A stretch of 64,000 nucleotides of DNA from Halorubrum salinum (GCF_024494575.1 NZ_JANHDO010000001.1:682001-746000); one strand, 5' to 3'; counted from the stretch's first letter, positions 42,568 to 53,017 are shown. The notes: generated by a model not told the origin, from the sequence alone. Made by a program: numbers and translations.

Positions 42568-43472
42568 TAATCGAAGTCGTGGATGCCGGCGGTCGTCACC
42601 TCGACGCCGTCGTCGGTGACGAGAAGCGTGTGCTCGGCCTGACTGACGACGGCGTCGTCCGCCTCCTTCAACACGGGGTACCCCTTGATCGCGTTCGCCT
42701 GCTTGAGCCGTCGAAGCGCCATCCCGACGCGGTCTCCCTCCAGCCACCGCGCGGCGAAGGGGAGGTCGTCGAACGCTTCGATCTCCTCCAAGGCCTGCCG
42801 CGCGCGGCGGTCTCGCACGCTCGCGGACCCCGTCTGCTCGAAGATCTCCTCGTCCGTCCCCTCACCGACCTTCCCCCGCCCGTCCGTCGCGAACGGCTCG
42901 ATAGCGACGGCCTGTCCGGGCTCCAGTTCGACGGAGCGGTCGACGCCGCGGTTCGGCACCGTCGGGCCCGTGTGCGCGTCGTACCGCTCGACGCCGTGCC
43001 CGGAGAGGTTCAACACGGGCGTGTAGCCGTAGCCGCGGATCACGTCCTCTATCGCCTGTCCCACGACCCCGACCTCCACGCCCGGGCCGGCCTCGTCGAC
43101 GGCGGCCTCCAGCGCCATCTCGGCGGCCTCGACGAGCTCCGGGGTGCCGGTGTGGTCGACCGTGACGGCGGCGTCGGCGATGTAGCCGTCGACGTGGACG
43201 CCAACGTCGAGACAGACCATCTCCTCGCCGAACGTCGCGTCGTCGTCCCGGCCCGGCGTCGCGTGTGACGCCTCCGGGTCGACGCTGATGTTCACGGGGA
43301 ACGCCAGACCGGCCCCCTGCTCGCGGACGAAGTCCTCGGTCCACTCGGCGACTTCGAGGTGCGTCCGCCCCGGTTCGACCATCTCTCGGGCCTCGTTCAT
43401 CGCCTCGACCAACACCGCGCCGGCCTCCCGGTAGCTCTCGACCGCGCCGTCGTCAAGGGGTCCGTGACTCAT
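42567..43472 (-). CDS. map: Methionine aminopeptidase, type II
   Basis: A 301-residue enzyme removing initiator Met co-translationally. Metal ligands are Asp89 and Asp100 (CLDVGVHVDGYIADAAVTV, 11 residues apart as in archaeal enzymes), His159 (LSGHG), Glu192 (IEPF) and a Glu in QAEHTLLV near the end. The helical insertion at about 210-265 marks type II. The ATG at 43472 (MSHGPLDD) is favoured. It forms a two-gene operon with the HIT protein. Confidence 0.95.
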   Translation of the reverse strand: MSHGPLDDGAVESYREAGAVLVEAMNEAREMVEPGRTHLEVAEWTEDFVREQGAGLAFPVNISVDPEASHATPGRDDDATFGEEMVCLDVGVHVDGYIADAAVTVDHTGTPELVEAAEMALEAAVDEAGPGVEVGVVGQAIEDVIRGYGYTPVLNLSGHGVERYDAHTGPTVPNRGVDRSVELEPGQAVAIEPFATDGRGKVGEGTDEEIFEQTGSASVRDRRARQALEEIEAFDDLPFAARWLEGDRVGMALRRLKQANAIKGYPVLKEADDAVVSQAEHTLLVTDDGVEVTTAGIHDFD

Positions 43473-43543
43473 GCGTTCCGGTTCGACGACCGTCCGCAAA
43501 GAGGTTGCGGAGGGAGGCTACGAGTCCGCGGTACGGCGTCGAA

Positions 43544-45649
43544 TCACTCTCCCGTCGCCCGATCGGGGTTCAGTTCGTCGGCCGCCGGAAGCCACATCCT
43601 CACCCGCGTTCCCCGCGGCTCTCGGGTGTCTATCGACAGCTCGCCGCCGGACTGCGAGACGATCCAGTGGACGAGCCAGAGCCCGAGTCCGCTCGCGTGT
43701 TCGAGCGGCGTCTCGCGCTCCTCCGAGAAGACCGTTCGCTCGACCGTGGGGATGCCCGGGCCGTCGTCGTCGACCGCGATCCGATAGCCGTCGTCGACGG
43801 CGTCGACGCGAGCGTCGACGACCGGCTCCGCCCCGTCGTTGTGGACGACGGCGTTCTCCAACACGTTCCGCACGGCGGATTCGAGCAGCTCGTCCGCGCG
43901 GACGACGGCCGTCTCCGGGACCGAGACGCTCACGTCCGCGTGCGGGAACGCCGATTCGAGCGCGGCACAGAGCCGCGGGAGCAGCTCCGCCAGGTCGATC
44001 GTCGCCCGTCCGGCGTCGTTGTGGAGCGCGACGTCGATCTCGCGGGCCTGGTCGCTGAGGTGCGTCAGCGTCTGCACCTTGCGGTCGACGATGTCGAGGT
44101 ACTCCTCACCCTCCTCGTCGACGTGGTCGCGCAGGAGGCCGGCGTACCCGCCGATCACGTTCGCGTCGTTTTTCAGATCGTGTCTGAGAACGCGGTTGAG
44201 AACTTGGAGCCGCTGTTCGTATCGGCGGCTCTCCGTCACGTCCGTCGCCGTGATCACCACCTCGTTCGTCTCCTCGAACAGCCCCTCGACGGTCGTCTCG
44301 AACTGCCGCCAGTTCCCGTTCACGTGGAGGAGTCGATGGTCGACCGTCTGGGGTTCACAGGTCTGGAAGGCGCGTTCCAACGCGCGCTGAGACGTCTCGC
44401 GGTCGTCGGGGTGAACGAAGTCGATCGCCGGCCGCCCTTCGACCTCCGCGGGCGAGTGTCCGAGCAGCCGTTCGACGGAGGGGCTCACGTACCGAACGAG
44501 ACCGTCCGTGCCGCACACGGCGATGACGTTCGGCGACTTCTCGATGAGCGCCCGATACCGGCGTTGAAGCGTCTCCCGCGCCGTGACGTCGCGGAACAGC
44601 AGAACGGTCCCGCCGCCGGCCGACTGCCTTCCCTCGCCAGCGGTGATGTCGTGCGGCGTCACGGTGAGGATACGCGGGTCGCCGCCGCGGTCGACGGTCA
44701 CGCGGGTCTCGGAGACCGCCTCCGACGCTCGCGACCGACCCTCGCCGTCCGCCCCGCCGCCGTCGACCGCTTCGACGACGCCCGGAGCGTCCTCGAACGC
44801 GTCGTCGATGCGGCTCCCGACGGTCGCGGACGGGAAAAGCGCCCGCGCAGGACCGTTCACGTCGACGATCCGGCGGTCCGGCCTGACGACGACGACGCCG
44901 TCGGAGAGGTTCGCGAACACGACGTCGCGGGCGACGGGCGAGAGATCGAAGAGGCGGTATCTGAACACGACCCAGCCGAGCACGAGAGAGGTCCCGGCGA
45001 ACGTGATCGGGGTGTAATCGACGAAGGCCGTTCCGAACGCTCCCCACACGCCGAGCACTCCCGCGGCCATCGGTGCGACACCGGCGACGACGAGGAGCGC
45101 GGCCTGTCGGCGGAACACTCCGCCGCGGGTGAGCGCGACGGAGCCGAGCACGAGGAACGTGAGAATGTTCACGAGATACGTGTACGCCATAAATCCGATA
45201 AGCGCCGGCGTCGGGAGGAACGTCAACACGAGGTAGCCGTTCGAATCGGACAGCGTCGGCGATCGATAAAAGAGGGGATCGGCACCGAAAGCGAGGATCG
45301 CGCCGCCGACGACGAGCGGGACGGCACAGAGGAGCGCGAGGCGACTCGGCCGAAACCACTCCCGCCAGTCGACGTACGCGAGCACGAACGCCGGCCACGC
45401 GACGGCGAGGACGGCGACGCCGATCCACACGAACCGGTTCCAGAACAGCGTTTCGGCGAGCGTCGTCGCAGAGAGCTGAGCGGCGTACGCCAGCGCCCAG
45501 AGGCCCGCACCGACGGTGACGCCGACGAAACTGGAGATGAGTGGCTTCCCGCCTCGCAGCCGGTTCTTGAGAGCGTACCCGGCGAACCCGAAGGACGCGA
45601 GCGCCGCGACCAGCAACGGCGCGGTGAACGGCGTCGGTTGCCACTCCAT
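43544..45649 (-). CDS. Sensor histidine kinase with 7TM N-terminus and PAS domains
   Basis: A 701-residue membrane kinase. Seven spans occupy about residues 8-220 (HisKA_7TM type, ending VVFRYRLFDLSPVARD). A first PAS-like region (about 225-330) and a clear PAS domain (about 350-470, VCGTDGLVRYVSPSVERLLGHS) follow. The phospho-accepting His490 is in VLRHDLKNDANVIGG; the ATPase N box is LENAVVHND (about 597-605), with DDDGPGIP and GLGLWLV. No response regulator is adjacent. The stimulus is unknown. Confidence 0.9.
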   Translation of the reverse strand: MEWQPTPFTAPLLVAALASFGFAGYALKNRLRGGKPLISSFVGVTVGAGLWALAYAAQLSATTLAETLFWNRFVWIGVAVLAVAWPAFVLAYVDWREWFRPSRLALLCAVPLVVGGAILAFGADPLFYRSPTLSDSNGYLVLTFLPTPALIGFMAYTYLVNILTFLVLGSVALTRGGVFRRQAALLVVAGVAPMAAGVLGVWGAFGTAFVDYTPITFAGTSLVLGWVVFRYRLFDLSPVARDVVFANLSDGVVVVRPDRRIVDVNGPARALFPSATVGSRIDDAFEDAPGVVEAVDGGGADGEGRSRASEAVSETRVTVDRGGDPRILTVTPHDITAGEGRQSAGGGTVLLFRDVTARETLQRRYRALIEKSPNVIAVCGTDGLVRYVSPSVERLLGHSPAEVEGRPAIDFVHPDDRETSQRALERAFQTCEPQTVDHRLLHVNGNWRQFETTVEGLFEETNEVVITATDVTESRRYEQRLQVLNRVLRHDLKNDANVIGGYAGLLRDHVDEEGEEYLDIVDRKVQTLTHLSDQAREIDVALHNDAGRATIDLAELLPRLCAALESAFPHADVSVSVPETAVVRADELLESAVRNVLENAVVHNDGAEPVVDARVDAVDDGYRIAVDDDGPGIPTVERTVFSEERETPLEHASGLGLWLVHWIVSQSGGELSIDTREPRGTRVRMWLPAADELNPDRATGE

Positions 45650-45728
45650 GGGTACCGTCCCGAGGACGGTGGCGAGTAAAAAGGAACCGGACCGAACGTC
45701 CTAACCGCTCTCGGACGGGAGACGGCGT

Positions 45729-46196
45729 ATGCTCGAACCCGGAGACGCCGCCCCACCGATCTCGCTCACGGACCACCGCGGTGACACCGTCACCGTCGAT
45801 CCGACCGACGCGCGCTATACGGTCGTCTACTTTTACCCGCGCGCAGACACGCCGGGGTGTACGACCGAGGCCTGCGGGTTCCGCGACGAGTGGGACGTCT
45901 TCGCGGACGCCGACATCGCCGTCGTCGGCGTCAGCGACGACCCGGTCGCGGATCTGGCGTCGTTCGCCGACGACTACGACCTCCCGTTCACGCTCCTCTC
46001 GGACCCCGACGGCGAGGTTGCGCGCGCCTACGACTCCTACGGCGAGAAGAACATGTTCGGAAACACCTTCGACGGCGTGTTCCGAAACACGTACGTGCTC
46101 GATTCGGACGGCACCGTCGTGCTCGCGTACGAGGGAGTCGACCCCGAGGAACACGCGGTCGAGATAGTCGAGGACGTCGAGGCGCTGGACGGCTAG
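45729..46196 (+). CDS. bcp: Peroxiredoxin, Bcp/PrxQ type
   Basis: A 155-residue thiol peroxidase. Peroxidatic Cys44 and the resolving Cys49 are in DTPGCTTEACGFRDEW, the five-residue spacing of PrxQ enzymes. It reduces hydroperoxides with thioredoxin-like donors. The length is normal and the ATG start gives MLEPGDAAP as in relatives. It is divergent from the 7TM kinase and convergent with the EamA transporter. Confidence 0.93.
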   Translation: MLEPGDAAPPISLTDHRGDTVTVDPTDARYTVVYFYPRADTPGCTTEACGFRDEWDVFADADIAVVGVSDDPVADLASFADDYDLPFTLLSDPDGEVARAYDSYGEKNMFGNTFDGVFRNTYVLDSDGTVVLAYEGVDPEEHAVEIVEDVEALDG

Positions 46197-46218
46197 GCGC
46201 GCGAGCGCAGCGGGACGG

Positions 46219-47145
46219 CTAGAACAGCCCGCCGACGCGCGCCAGCAGCTTCGGCGCTTCCGTCGCGATCGCGTGTCGTTTCAGCAGGCCGAAGCCGACG
46301 ACGATGACGGCGAACCCGGCCACCGTGAGCGGCGTGACGGGCTCTTCGAGCAGCAGCGCGCCGGTGACCGTTGCGACCACGGGCACGACGTACGAGACGA
46401 GGTTGATCTCGAAGGCACCCAGCCGGCCGAGAAGCGTGAAGTAGATCGTGTACGCCACCGCCGACGCCAGCAGGCCGAGGAAGCCGAGCGCCGCGAGCGC
46501 TGGAAGCTCCGTGGCCGGAAGCCGCTGTGTCTCGCCGAGTCCGAGGCTGAGCCCGTGGATGAGCAGCGCGCCGAATCCCATCGCCCAGCCGGTGAGCGCG
46601 ATGCTGGAGAAGCTCGTCTCGACCGTGCGGAGGCCGACGCTACCCACCGCGACCGCGAGCACGCCGACGGAGATGAGCCCGACGCCGATCGTGACGCCGC
46701 CGGCGAGGTTCGACGGATCCGGCTGCGCGACGAGCCCGACGCCGACGAACGCCAACACGACGCCCACCGCGCCCCGCGCGTCGAGGTTCGTGCCGCCGAT
46801 CCAGAGCGCGGCGACGGCGGCGGTCGCGATCGGGACCAGACTGTAGGTGATGGCGGCGATCCCGCTCGTGGTGTACTGCTGGCCGACGAACAGAAGCGAG
46901 TTGTTGACCGCGACGGAGAGGCCGCCGCTGAACCCGATCGCCGCCAGGTCGCCGCGGGTGCGCGGGAGCGGCGACGACTCGGTAAACAGGACGTACGAGA
47001 GCAGCGCGACCGCGGCTACGTCGAACCGATAGGCGGCGTACAGTATCGGCGGGTAGTAGTCGAGGCCGACCTCGATGGAGACGAACGACCCGCCCCACAA
47101 GAGCGCGAGCAGGAAGAACAACGCGACGTCTCGGTATCCGGACAC
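46219..47145 (-). CDS. EamA/DMT-superfamily transporter
   Basis: A 308-residue membrane protein with ten predicted spans in two EamA repeats. The first repeat starts FFLLALLWGGSFVSIEVGL; the second ends LFEEPVTPL-like (LLEEPVTPLTVAGFAVIVVGFGLL). Members export metabolites or amino acids; the substrate is not inferable. The start is a GTG at 47145. It stands alone. Confidence 0.88.
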   Translation of the reverse strand: MSGYRDVALFFLLALLWGGSFVSIEVGLDYYPPILYAAYRFDVAAVALLSYVLFTESSPLPRTRGDLAAIGFSGGLSVAVNNSLLFVGQQYTTSGIAAITYSLVPIATAAVAALWIGGTNLDARGAVGVVLAFVGVGLVAQPDPSNLAGGVTIGVGLISVGVLAVAVGSVGLRTVETSFSSIALTGWAMGFGALLIHGLSLGLGETQRLPATELPALAALGFLGLLASAVAYTIYFTLLGRLGAFEINLVSYVVPVVATVTGALLLEEPVTPLTVAGFAVIVVGFGLLKRHAIATEAPKLLARVGGLF

Positions 47146-47235
47146 GCGCTACCGGACGGCCGCCGCGGGTAAAGCCGTGTCCGTTTCACCGTCGGGGCGG
47201 TCGGGTGGCGGCCGTCCGCGTTCGACTCGGGCCGC

Positions 47236-48282
47236 TCAGTAGCCGCGGACGATCAGGTAGTCGGCGAGGTCACGGAGGAGTTCGCGAGAGCCGCTCTCGG
47301 GGAGCACGTCGAGGTGCTCCTTCGAGCGCGCCGTGAGGTCCTCGGCGGTCTCGCGGGCGTAGGCGATCGACCCGGCGTCTTCGAGCGCGGCCACCGCGTC
47401 GTCGATCGCCGCCTCCGTCACTTCGTCGGGCGTGTCGGCGTCGACGAGCCCGTCGACGTCGACGCCCTGCTGGCGGGCGTGGAGCGTGATAAGCGTCTCT
47501 TTCCCCTCGACGAGGTCGGAGCCGCGCTGCTTGCCCAGCTCCTCGGAGGGGACGGTCAGATCGAGCACGTCGTCTTGGATCTGGAACGCTCGGCCCGAGT
47601 CGATCCCGTACTGGTACAGCGCCTCGGCGACCTCCTCGTCGGCTCCGAGCAGCACGGCCGGCGTCGCCGCCGACGCGCCGTACAGGACCGCGGTCTTCAA
47701 CTCGACCATCTCGAGGTACTCCTCCGGGAGGATGTCGTCGCGCGACTCGAAGGCGACGTCGAGCGCCTGCCCCTCGCAGATCTCGGTGCAGGTGGACGCG
47801 AGCATCCGCATCGCCTCCAGTCCGTTCGCCGGGTCAGCGCCGGTCTCGGTCATGAACTCGAACGCCTTCGAGTAGAGCGTGTCGCCGGCGAGGATCGCCG
47901 TCGATGTGTCGTACTGCTCGTGAACGGCGGGCACGCCGCGTCTGAGCGCGTCCTCGTCCATGATGTCGTCGTGAATCAGCGTGAACGACTGGATGACCTC
48001 GATGGCGACCGCCGCGCGCATCACGTCGACCGGCCGACCGTCGAGCGCCGGGAACTCGCGGAACTCGGTGCTCAGCGGTTCGACGCCGGTGACCGCCTCG
48101 GCGGCCAGCGTCGCCACCGTTGGGCGGAGCCGCTTTCCACCGGCTTCGAGGATGTACCGCGTCGCTTCGTAGAGGCGCTTCGGCTCTTCGACCGGCAGCT
48201 CCTCGTCGATAGCGGCGTTGACCAAGTCGCGCCGCTCGCGGATGGCGTCGAGCACCCGCGCCTCCTTCGTCTCGCTCGTCAT
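47236..48282 (-). CDS. idsA: Geranylgeranyl/polyprenyl diphosphate synthase
   Basis: A 348-residue trans-prenyltransferase for archaeal membrane lipids and carotenoids. The first Asp-rich motif is HDDIMDED (Asp105-109) and the second IQDDVLDLT (Asp237, Asp238, Asp241). Phe100, five residues before the first Asp, is the kind of bulky residue that fixes product length in archaeal GGPP synthases. The ATG overlaps the RNase J stop by four bases, an operon seen in other haloarchaea. Confidence 0.93.
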   Translation of the reverse strand: MTSETKEARVLDAIRERRDLVNAAIDEELPVEEPKRLYEATRYILEAGGKRLRPTVATLAAEAVTGVEPLSTEFREFPALDGRPVDVMRAAVAIEVIQSFTLIHDDIMDEDALRRGVPAVHEQYDTSTAILAGDTLYSKAFEFMTETGADPANGLEAMRMLASTCTEICEGQALDVAFESRDDILPEEYLEMVELKTAVLYGASAATPAVLLGADEEVAEALYQYGIDSGRAFQIQDDVLDLTVPSEELGKQRGSDLVEGKETLITLHARQQGVDVDGLVDADTPDEVTEAAIDDAVAALEDAGSIAYARETAEDLTARSKEHLDVLPESGSRELLRDLADYLIVRGY

Positions 48283-49631
48283 TCGACGAGCTGGATGACG
48301 CTGCCGTTCTGCGTGACGTGAACGTCACGGCCGAGCTTGTACCCCTGCGACTTCGCGAGGTCCACGTACGGCGAGCGACCCTTCAGCGTCTGGTGGCCGG
48401 GGATCAGGTGCTGGGGCTGGAGCGCGTCGAGCATCTCGTAGTGCCCCTCCTCGCGGAGGTGGCCGGAGACGTGGATGTCGTCGTAGATGCGCGCGCCCTG
48501 CATCCGAAGCAGCTGTTCGGACTGGTAGCGCTGTCCCTCGTTGGTCGGCTCCGGAATGACGCTCGCGCTGAAGACGATCTTGTCGCCGTCGTCCATCTCG
48601 TACGGCGTCTCGCCGCGGCCCATGCGGGTCAACATCGCGCGCGGCTCGCCCTGGTGGCCCGTCACGATCGGGAGGAAGTTGCCCTTCCCCTCCTTCATGA
48701 TGCGTTTGAACGCGCGGTTGACGGACTTCCGGTGGCCGTACATGCCGATGTCGTCTTGGAAGTCCACGAAGTCGAGCCGCTCTGCGGTCCCGGAGTACTT
48801 CTCCATCGAGCGGCCGAGCAGGATCGGCTGGCGGCCGATCTCGCGGGCGTACTCGACGAGCGTCTTCACGCGGGCGATGTGTGAGGAGAACGTCGTGGCG
48901 ACGATACCGCCCGAGTAGTCCTCCATCGAGGTCAGCGTGTCCTCGACGTGCTTTTTGGCGTACGACTCCGAGGGGGTACGGCCCTTGCGGCCCGCGTTCG
49001 TACAGTCCTCGATGTAACAGAGGACGCCCTCGTCTTGGCGGCCGATCTCGCGGAACCGGTCCATGTCGATCGGGTCACCGATGACGGGGTCGTGGTCAAG
49101 TCGTTTGTCGAGGCCGTAGACGATCGCGCCCTCGGGCGTGTGTAAGACCGGGTTGATCGCGTCGATGATCGAGTGGGTCACGTTGACGAACTCCATCTCG
49201 ACCTGCTCGGAGTCGCCGATCGCCATCGTGCCGCCCGCCTGCATCTTCACGAGGTCGTTGTCGACCTGGAACTTCCCCTCGTCTTCGATCTGCTGGCGAA
49301 CCAGTTCGATCGTGTACGGGGATCCGACGATGGGTGCGTCGTAGCGGTGCGCGAGCTTCGGGATGCCCGCGATGTGGTCGAGGTGACCGTGCGTGGGGAC
49401 GATCGCCTGCACGTCGCCCTCCAGTTCGCTCATGACGCGGTCGTCCGGGATCGCGCCCATGTCGATCAGATCGAGGCTGTGCATCTTCTCGGTCTCCACG
49501 TTGTCGTGGATGAGGACCTTACTGAGGTTCAGGCCCATGTCGAAGATGACGATGTCGTCGCCCGCGCGAACCGCCGTCATCTGTCGACCGACCTCTTCGT
49601 ACCCGCCGAGTGTCGCAATTTCGATTTCCAT
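48279..49631 (-). CDS. rnj: Ribonuclease J (archaeal)
   Basis: A 450-residue beta-CASP metallo-beta-lactamase, a 5'-3' exoribonuclease. The zinc motif [10 protein letters not shown] and the downstream [21 protein letters not shown] and [11 protein letters not shown] segments define the aRNase J branch. The length equals that of Haloferax RNase J. The ATG at 49631 ([15 protein letters not shown]) is family-typical. RNA decay and prenyl synthesis are translationally coupled here. Confidence 0.95.
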   Translation of the reverse strand: MEIEIATLGGYEEVGRQMTAVRAGDDIVIFDMGLNLSKVLIHDNVETEKMHSLDLIDMGAIPDDRVMSELEGDVQAIVPTHGHLDHIAGIPKLAHRYDAPIVGSPYTIELVRQQIEDEGKFQVDNDLVKMQAGGTMAIGDSEQVEMEFVNVTHSIIDAINPVLHTPEGAIVYGLDKRLDHDPVIGDPIDMDRFREIGRQDEGVLCYIEDCTNAGRKGRTPSESYAKKHVEDTLTSMEDYSGGIVATTFSSHIARVKTLVEYAREIGRQPILLGRSMEKYSGTAERLDFVDFQDDIGMYGHRKSVNRAFKRIMKEGKGNFLPIVTGHQGEPRAMLTRMGRGETPYEMDDGDKIVFSASVIPEPTNEGQRYQSEQLLRMQGARIYDDIHVSGHLREEGHYEMLDALQPQHLIPGHQTLKGRSPYVDLAKSQGYKLGRDVHVTQNGSVIQLVE

Positions 49632-49905
49632 GATTTGTTGATATCGAGCGCCTGATCGGCGTCGATCACTGAAACCCCGCAAGGAGCCGTTCTGCGCTAC
49701 GTCCGACCGTGCGTCGTTGAGGCCCCGCTACGGCCGAGTCGCCGCTGACTCACCGTGTCCCGCGGGAGTGTGGTGCTCGCAGATACAGGTGCCCATCTTA
49801 AAAACACCCGGGTTCGGCCGCGCTGACGGCTCCGCGAGGGGGCCGGACGGCGAGGGTCGCCTTCTTCCCGGTATTTTTAATAGTGCCACGGGCCGCGTAC
49901 AAACA
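49632..49905. promoter_or_regulatory. Divergent promoter region RNase J/LSm
   Basis: Two TATA-like boxes point outward. On the minus strand GTTTTTAAG (49797-49805) would give an RNase J leader of roughly 140 nt, long for this genome. On the plus strand TTTTTAAT (49874-49881) is 25-32 bp before the LSm ATG. No gene or RNA was recognised in the leader. Confidence 0.5.
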
Positions 49906-50148
49906 ATGAGTGGACGACCCCTCGACGTGCTCGAAGCGTCGCTCGAGGAGCCGGTGACTGTACACCTCAAAGACGGCACGACGTACTACGGCGTCTTGGC
50001 CGGCTACGACCAGCACATGAACGTCGTCATCGAGCCCGAGGCCGACGTGGACGACCGCGTCGACGACGACCTCGACGGCGAGTTCGCGGTCGCGATCGAA
50101 GACACAACGATTATACGCGGCGATAACGTCGTCACCATCAAAGCATGA
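49906..50148 (+). CDS. lsm: LSm/Sm-like archaeal RNA-binding protein
   Basis: An 80-residue Sm-fold protein. Sm1 is [28 protein letters not shown], broken here by an acidic loop ([13 protein letters not shown]), and Sm2 is [14 protein letters not shown]. It forms heptameric rings binding U-rich RNA. The ATG is supported by the TATA box, and it overlaps rpl37e by four bases, the conserved haloarchaeal pair. Confidence 0.95.
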   Translation: MSGRPLDVLEASLEEPVTVHLKDGTTYYGVLAGYDQHMNVVIEPEADVDDRVDDDLDGEFAVAIEDTTIIRGDNVVTIKA

Positions 50149-50321
50149 CCGGCTCCGGAACGCCCTCTCAGGGGAAAAAGAACAAGACGGTTCACGTGAA
50201 GTGCCGCCGCTGCGGCGAGAAGTCCTACCACGTCAAGAAGGAACGCTGCTCGTCGTGCGGCTTCGGCGACTCCGCCTCCCGGCGTGACTACGCTTGGCAG
50301 TCGAAGTCCGGCGACAACTGA
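50145..50321 (+). CDS. rpl37e: 50S ribosomal protein L37e
   Basis: A 58-residue zinc-binding large-subunit protein. The zinc knuckles are CRRCG and CSSCG, with the conserved [10 protein letters not shown] tail. The ATG overlaps the lsm stop (ATGA). It was identified directly from the sequence because it is short. The length fits archaeal L37e. Confidence 0.96.
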   Translation: MTGSGTPSQGKKNKTVHVKCRRCGEKSYHVKKERCSSCGFGDSASRRDYAWQSKSGDN

Positions 50322-50463
50322 CGACGGTATCTCGTTTCTCGTTTCGTCCCCTGCCGATTCGTAGCCGTGCGTCCGGCAGTCGGGCGTCGAAGCCGTGCGT
50401 TTCGGTCGCGTACGACCCCGCCGGGAACCCAATCGTTTCCCGCACCGATGGCCGAGTGTGCCC

Positions 50464-51498
50464 ATGGACCTCTCCGCTGTCGACCTCTCGCCGATCCCCG
50501 CCGGCGGGACCGCAGCCGACGCCTTCGAGAACACCGTCGCGGCCGCGAGACAGGCCGAGGACCTCGGCTACTCTCGGTTCTGGGTCGCAGAGCACCACGG
50601 CCGCGCCGAGCGGCTCGCGGGCACGACTCCCGAGGTGTTGCTCGGGCGGCTCGCCGCCGCGACCGACGAGATCCGGATCGGGAGCGGCGCGGTGCTTCTC
50701 AACCACTACAGCCCGTTCAAAGTCGCCGAGGCGTTCGGGACGCTCGACGGACTCGCCCCGGGACGCGTCGACGCCGGGCTGGGCCGGGCGAACGGCTCGC
50801 CGGCGGCCGACCGTGCGCTCGGCACGGAACGGCGGGTCGAGAATCCGAACGAGGACCACGAAGAGCGGATCCGCGCGGTCGCGAACCACCTCTACGACGC
50901 GTATCCGGAGGGCCACCCGTACGCCGATCTCTCGGTTCCTCGCTCCGGCGCCGCGCCGCCCGCCCCGTGGGTGCTCGGGTCGAGTCCGGCGAGCGGCGAG
51001 ATCGCGGGGACGCTCGGGCTCCCCTACTGTTTCGCGGGGTTCATTCGCCCGGGGTTCGCCGAGCGCGCCGTCGCCGCCTACCGCGAGGCGTTCGATCCCG
51101 GAACGCTCTCCGCGAGCCTCGATTCGCCTCGCGCCATGCTCGCGATCAACGCGGTCGCGGCGGACACCGACGAGGCGGCCGCGCGACGACGCGCTCCCGC
51201 CGAGGCCGTCTACCGCCGGATGCAACGCGGGAACCTCGGCGACCGCACGCCGTCGGTCGAGGAGGCGATCGACGAGCTGGGCGGGACGCCGGACCCGACG
51301 CCGGCGACCCTCGACGCGGACGAGTGGCCACGGTCGGTCTCCGGGAGCCCGGAGACGATCGCGGCGGTCCTCTCACAGCTCGCCGGTCGGATCGACGTCG
51401 ACGAGGTGATGATACAGCACACGGTGCCCGACCCTCACGCGGCCCTCGAATCGCACGCGATGCTGGCCGAGGCCGTCGGGGTCGACCCGCGGAGCTGA
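50464..51498 (+). CDS. LLM-class flavin-dependent oxidoreductase
   Basis: A 344-residue luciferase-like TIM-barrel protein. Family features are AEDLGYSRFWVAEHHGRAERLAG, IRIGSGAVLLNHYSPFKVAEAFGTLDGLAPGRVDAGLGR and the terminal VDEVMIQHTVPDP. Such enzymes use FMN or F420; the presence of cofD shows F420 is made here, but the cofactor choice is not readable. The substrate is unknown. The ATG at 50464 is supported by the MDLSAVDLSPIPAGG start; upstream Arg-rich extensions are rejected. Confidence 0.9.
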   Translation: MDLSAVDLSPIPAGGTAADAFENTVAAARQAEDLGYSRFWVAEHHGRAERLAGTTPEVLLGRLAAATDEIRIGSGAVLLNHYSPFKVAEAFGTLDGLAPGRVDAGLGRANGSPAADRALGTERRVENPNEDHEERIRAVANHLYDAYPEGHPYADLSVPRSGAAPPAPWVLGSSPASGEIAGTLGLPYCFAGFIRPGFAERAVAAYREAFDPGTLSASLDSPRAMLAINAVAADTDEAAARRRAPAEAVYRRMQRGNLGDRTPSVEEAIDELGGTPDPTPATLDADEWPRSVSGSPETIAAVLSQLAGRIDVDEVMIQHTVPDPHAALESHAMLAEAVGVDPRS

Positions 51499-51523
51499 TC
51501 CCCCGCCGCACGCTCGTCGCCCG

Positions 51524-53017
51524 CTACTCGTCGATCTCGTCGGCGAGGTCGCCGGCGACACCGGTGTAGCCCGCGGGCGTCAGCGCCTTCAGCTCCCCGC
51601 GGACGTCGTCGTTGACGTCGAGGTCGTCGAACAGATCGCGGAAGTCGTCGAGCGTTACCGACCGCCCGCGGGTGAGTTCCTTCACGCGCTCGTAGGCCTC
51701 GGTGTCCCCCTCGCGTCGGAGGATCGTCTGGACCGCCTCGCCGATCACTTCCGGCGTCGCGTCGAGTTCCTCGCGCATCACCGCCTCGTTCGGAACGACC
51801 TTCGAGAGCCCGTCTCCCGCCTTCGAGTAGCCGATGAGACAGTGTGCGAGCGCCGCGCCGACGTTGCGTTTGACCGTCGAGTCAGACAGGTCGCGCTGGA
51901 GCCGCGAGCTCGTGACGTAGTCGGCGAGGAAGGTGAGGTCGGCGTTCGCCTTCGAGAGGTTCCCCTCGCTGTTCTCGAAGTCGATCGGATTGACCTTGTG
52001 CGGCATCGTCGACGAGCCGGTCTCACCCTCGACCGTCCGCTGGCCGAGGTAGCGGTCCGAGACGTACAGCCACGCGTCAAGATCCAAATCGAGGAGGACG
52101 TTGTTGACTCCGCGGAGCGCGTCGAAAAGCGCGGCGAGGTCGTCACAGGGGTTCACCTGCGTCGCGAGCGGCGTGTGTTCTAAGCCCAAATCGCGCACGA
52201 ACGACTCGGCGAACGCCCGCCAGTCGACCTCGGGATACGCGGCCGCGTGGGCGGCGTAGGTTCCGGACGCGCCGGCGAGCTTCCCCGAGAGGTCCCCGTT
52301 CGCGACGACGACGCGGCCGAGCGCGCGGCCGAGCCGGGCGGCGTACACCGCCATCTCCTTGCCGAAGGTGGTCGGCGTCGCGGGCTGGCCGTGAGTGCGC
52401 GCGAGCATGGGCGCGTCGCGGTGGTCTCGTGCGAGTTCGGCGAGCGCGTCGCGCACCTTGCGGATCGCGGGGACGACCACTTCGGTCACGGCCGACGCGA
52501 GGAGCAGTCGGTGCGCGAGGTTGTTCACGTCCTCGCTCGTCAACCCGAAGTGTATCCACGGATACAGCGCCTCGGCGTCGCCGATCGGCGAGTCGGCGCT
52601 CGCGGTCGCGTCGTCGCCGTCTCCGGACGCCGCCAGTCGGTCGATCCGGACGCGCAGGAAGTACTCGACCGCCTTCACGTCGTGGTTGGTCGCGGCGTAC
52701 CCCTCTGCGCCCTCGACTTCGAGCGCCTTGATCAGCCGCGCGTCCTCGGCGGAGAACGCGTCGTATATCTCCCGGAGCGACTCGCGTGCGGCCTCGTCGA
52801 GCCCGATCGGCGTCGCGTCGAGGTCGGCCAAGGCGATCAGGTACTCGACTTCGACGCGGGTCCGGGCGCGCATGAGCGCGGCCTCGCTCGCGTACGGAGA
52901 AAGCGGCGCGGTGCGGGAGGCGTACCGCCCGTCGAGCGGCGAGACCGCCGCGAGCGGGTCGGAGCGAGACAGCCCGGAGATGGTGTCGTCGTCCGTCGGT
53001 TCGGAGCGATCGGTCAT
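51524..53017 (-). CDS. purB: Adenylosuccinate lyase
   Basis: A 497-residue enzyme of purine synthesis acting on SAICAR and adenylosuccinate. The family signature SSTMPHKVNPIDFENSEGN contains the catalytic loop; TSEDVNNLAHR and ARTHGQPATPTTFGKEMAVY give substrate contacts. An acidic insertion near 125-140 is haloarchaeal. The ATG at 53017 precedes the MTDRSEPTDDDT tail; the frame upstream is a promoter. It is divergent from the purN-purH gene. Confidence 0.95.
   Translation of the reverse strand: MTDRSEPTDDDTISGLSRSDPLAAVSPLDGRYASRTAPLSPYASEAALMRARTRVEVEYLIALADLDATPIGLDEAARESLREIYDAFSAEDARLIKALEVEGAEGYAATNHDVKAVEYFLRVRIDRLAASGDGDDATASADSPIGDAEALYPWIHFGLTSEDVNNLAHRLLLASAVTEVVVPAIRKVRDALAELARDHRDAPMLARTHGQPATPTTFGKEMAVYAARLGRALGRVVVANGDLSGKLAGASGTYAAHAAAYPEVDWRAFAESFVRDLGLEHTPLATQVNPCDDLAALFDALRGVNNVLLDLDLDAWLYVSDRYLGQRTVEGETGSSTMPHKVNPIDFENSEGNLSKANADLTFLADYVTSSRLQRDLSDSTVKRNVGAALAHCLIGYSKAGDGLSKVVPNEAVMREELDATPEVIGEAVQTILRREGDTEAYERVKELTRGRSVTLDDFRDLFDDLDVNDDVRGELKALTPAGYTGVAGDLADEIDE

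Noticed and set aside
49728-49979. Short minus frame with CICEHH motif in the RNase J leader
   Set aside because: Its in-frame part after the TATA box is only about 22 codons and has no good start position; retained only as leader sequence.
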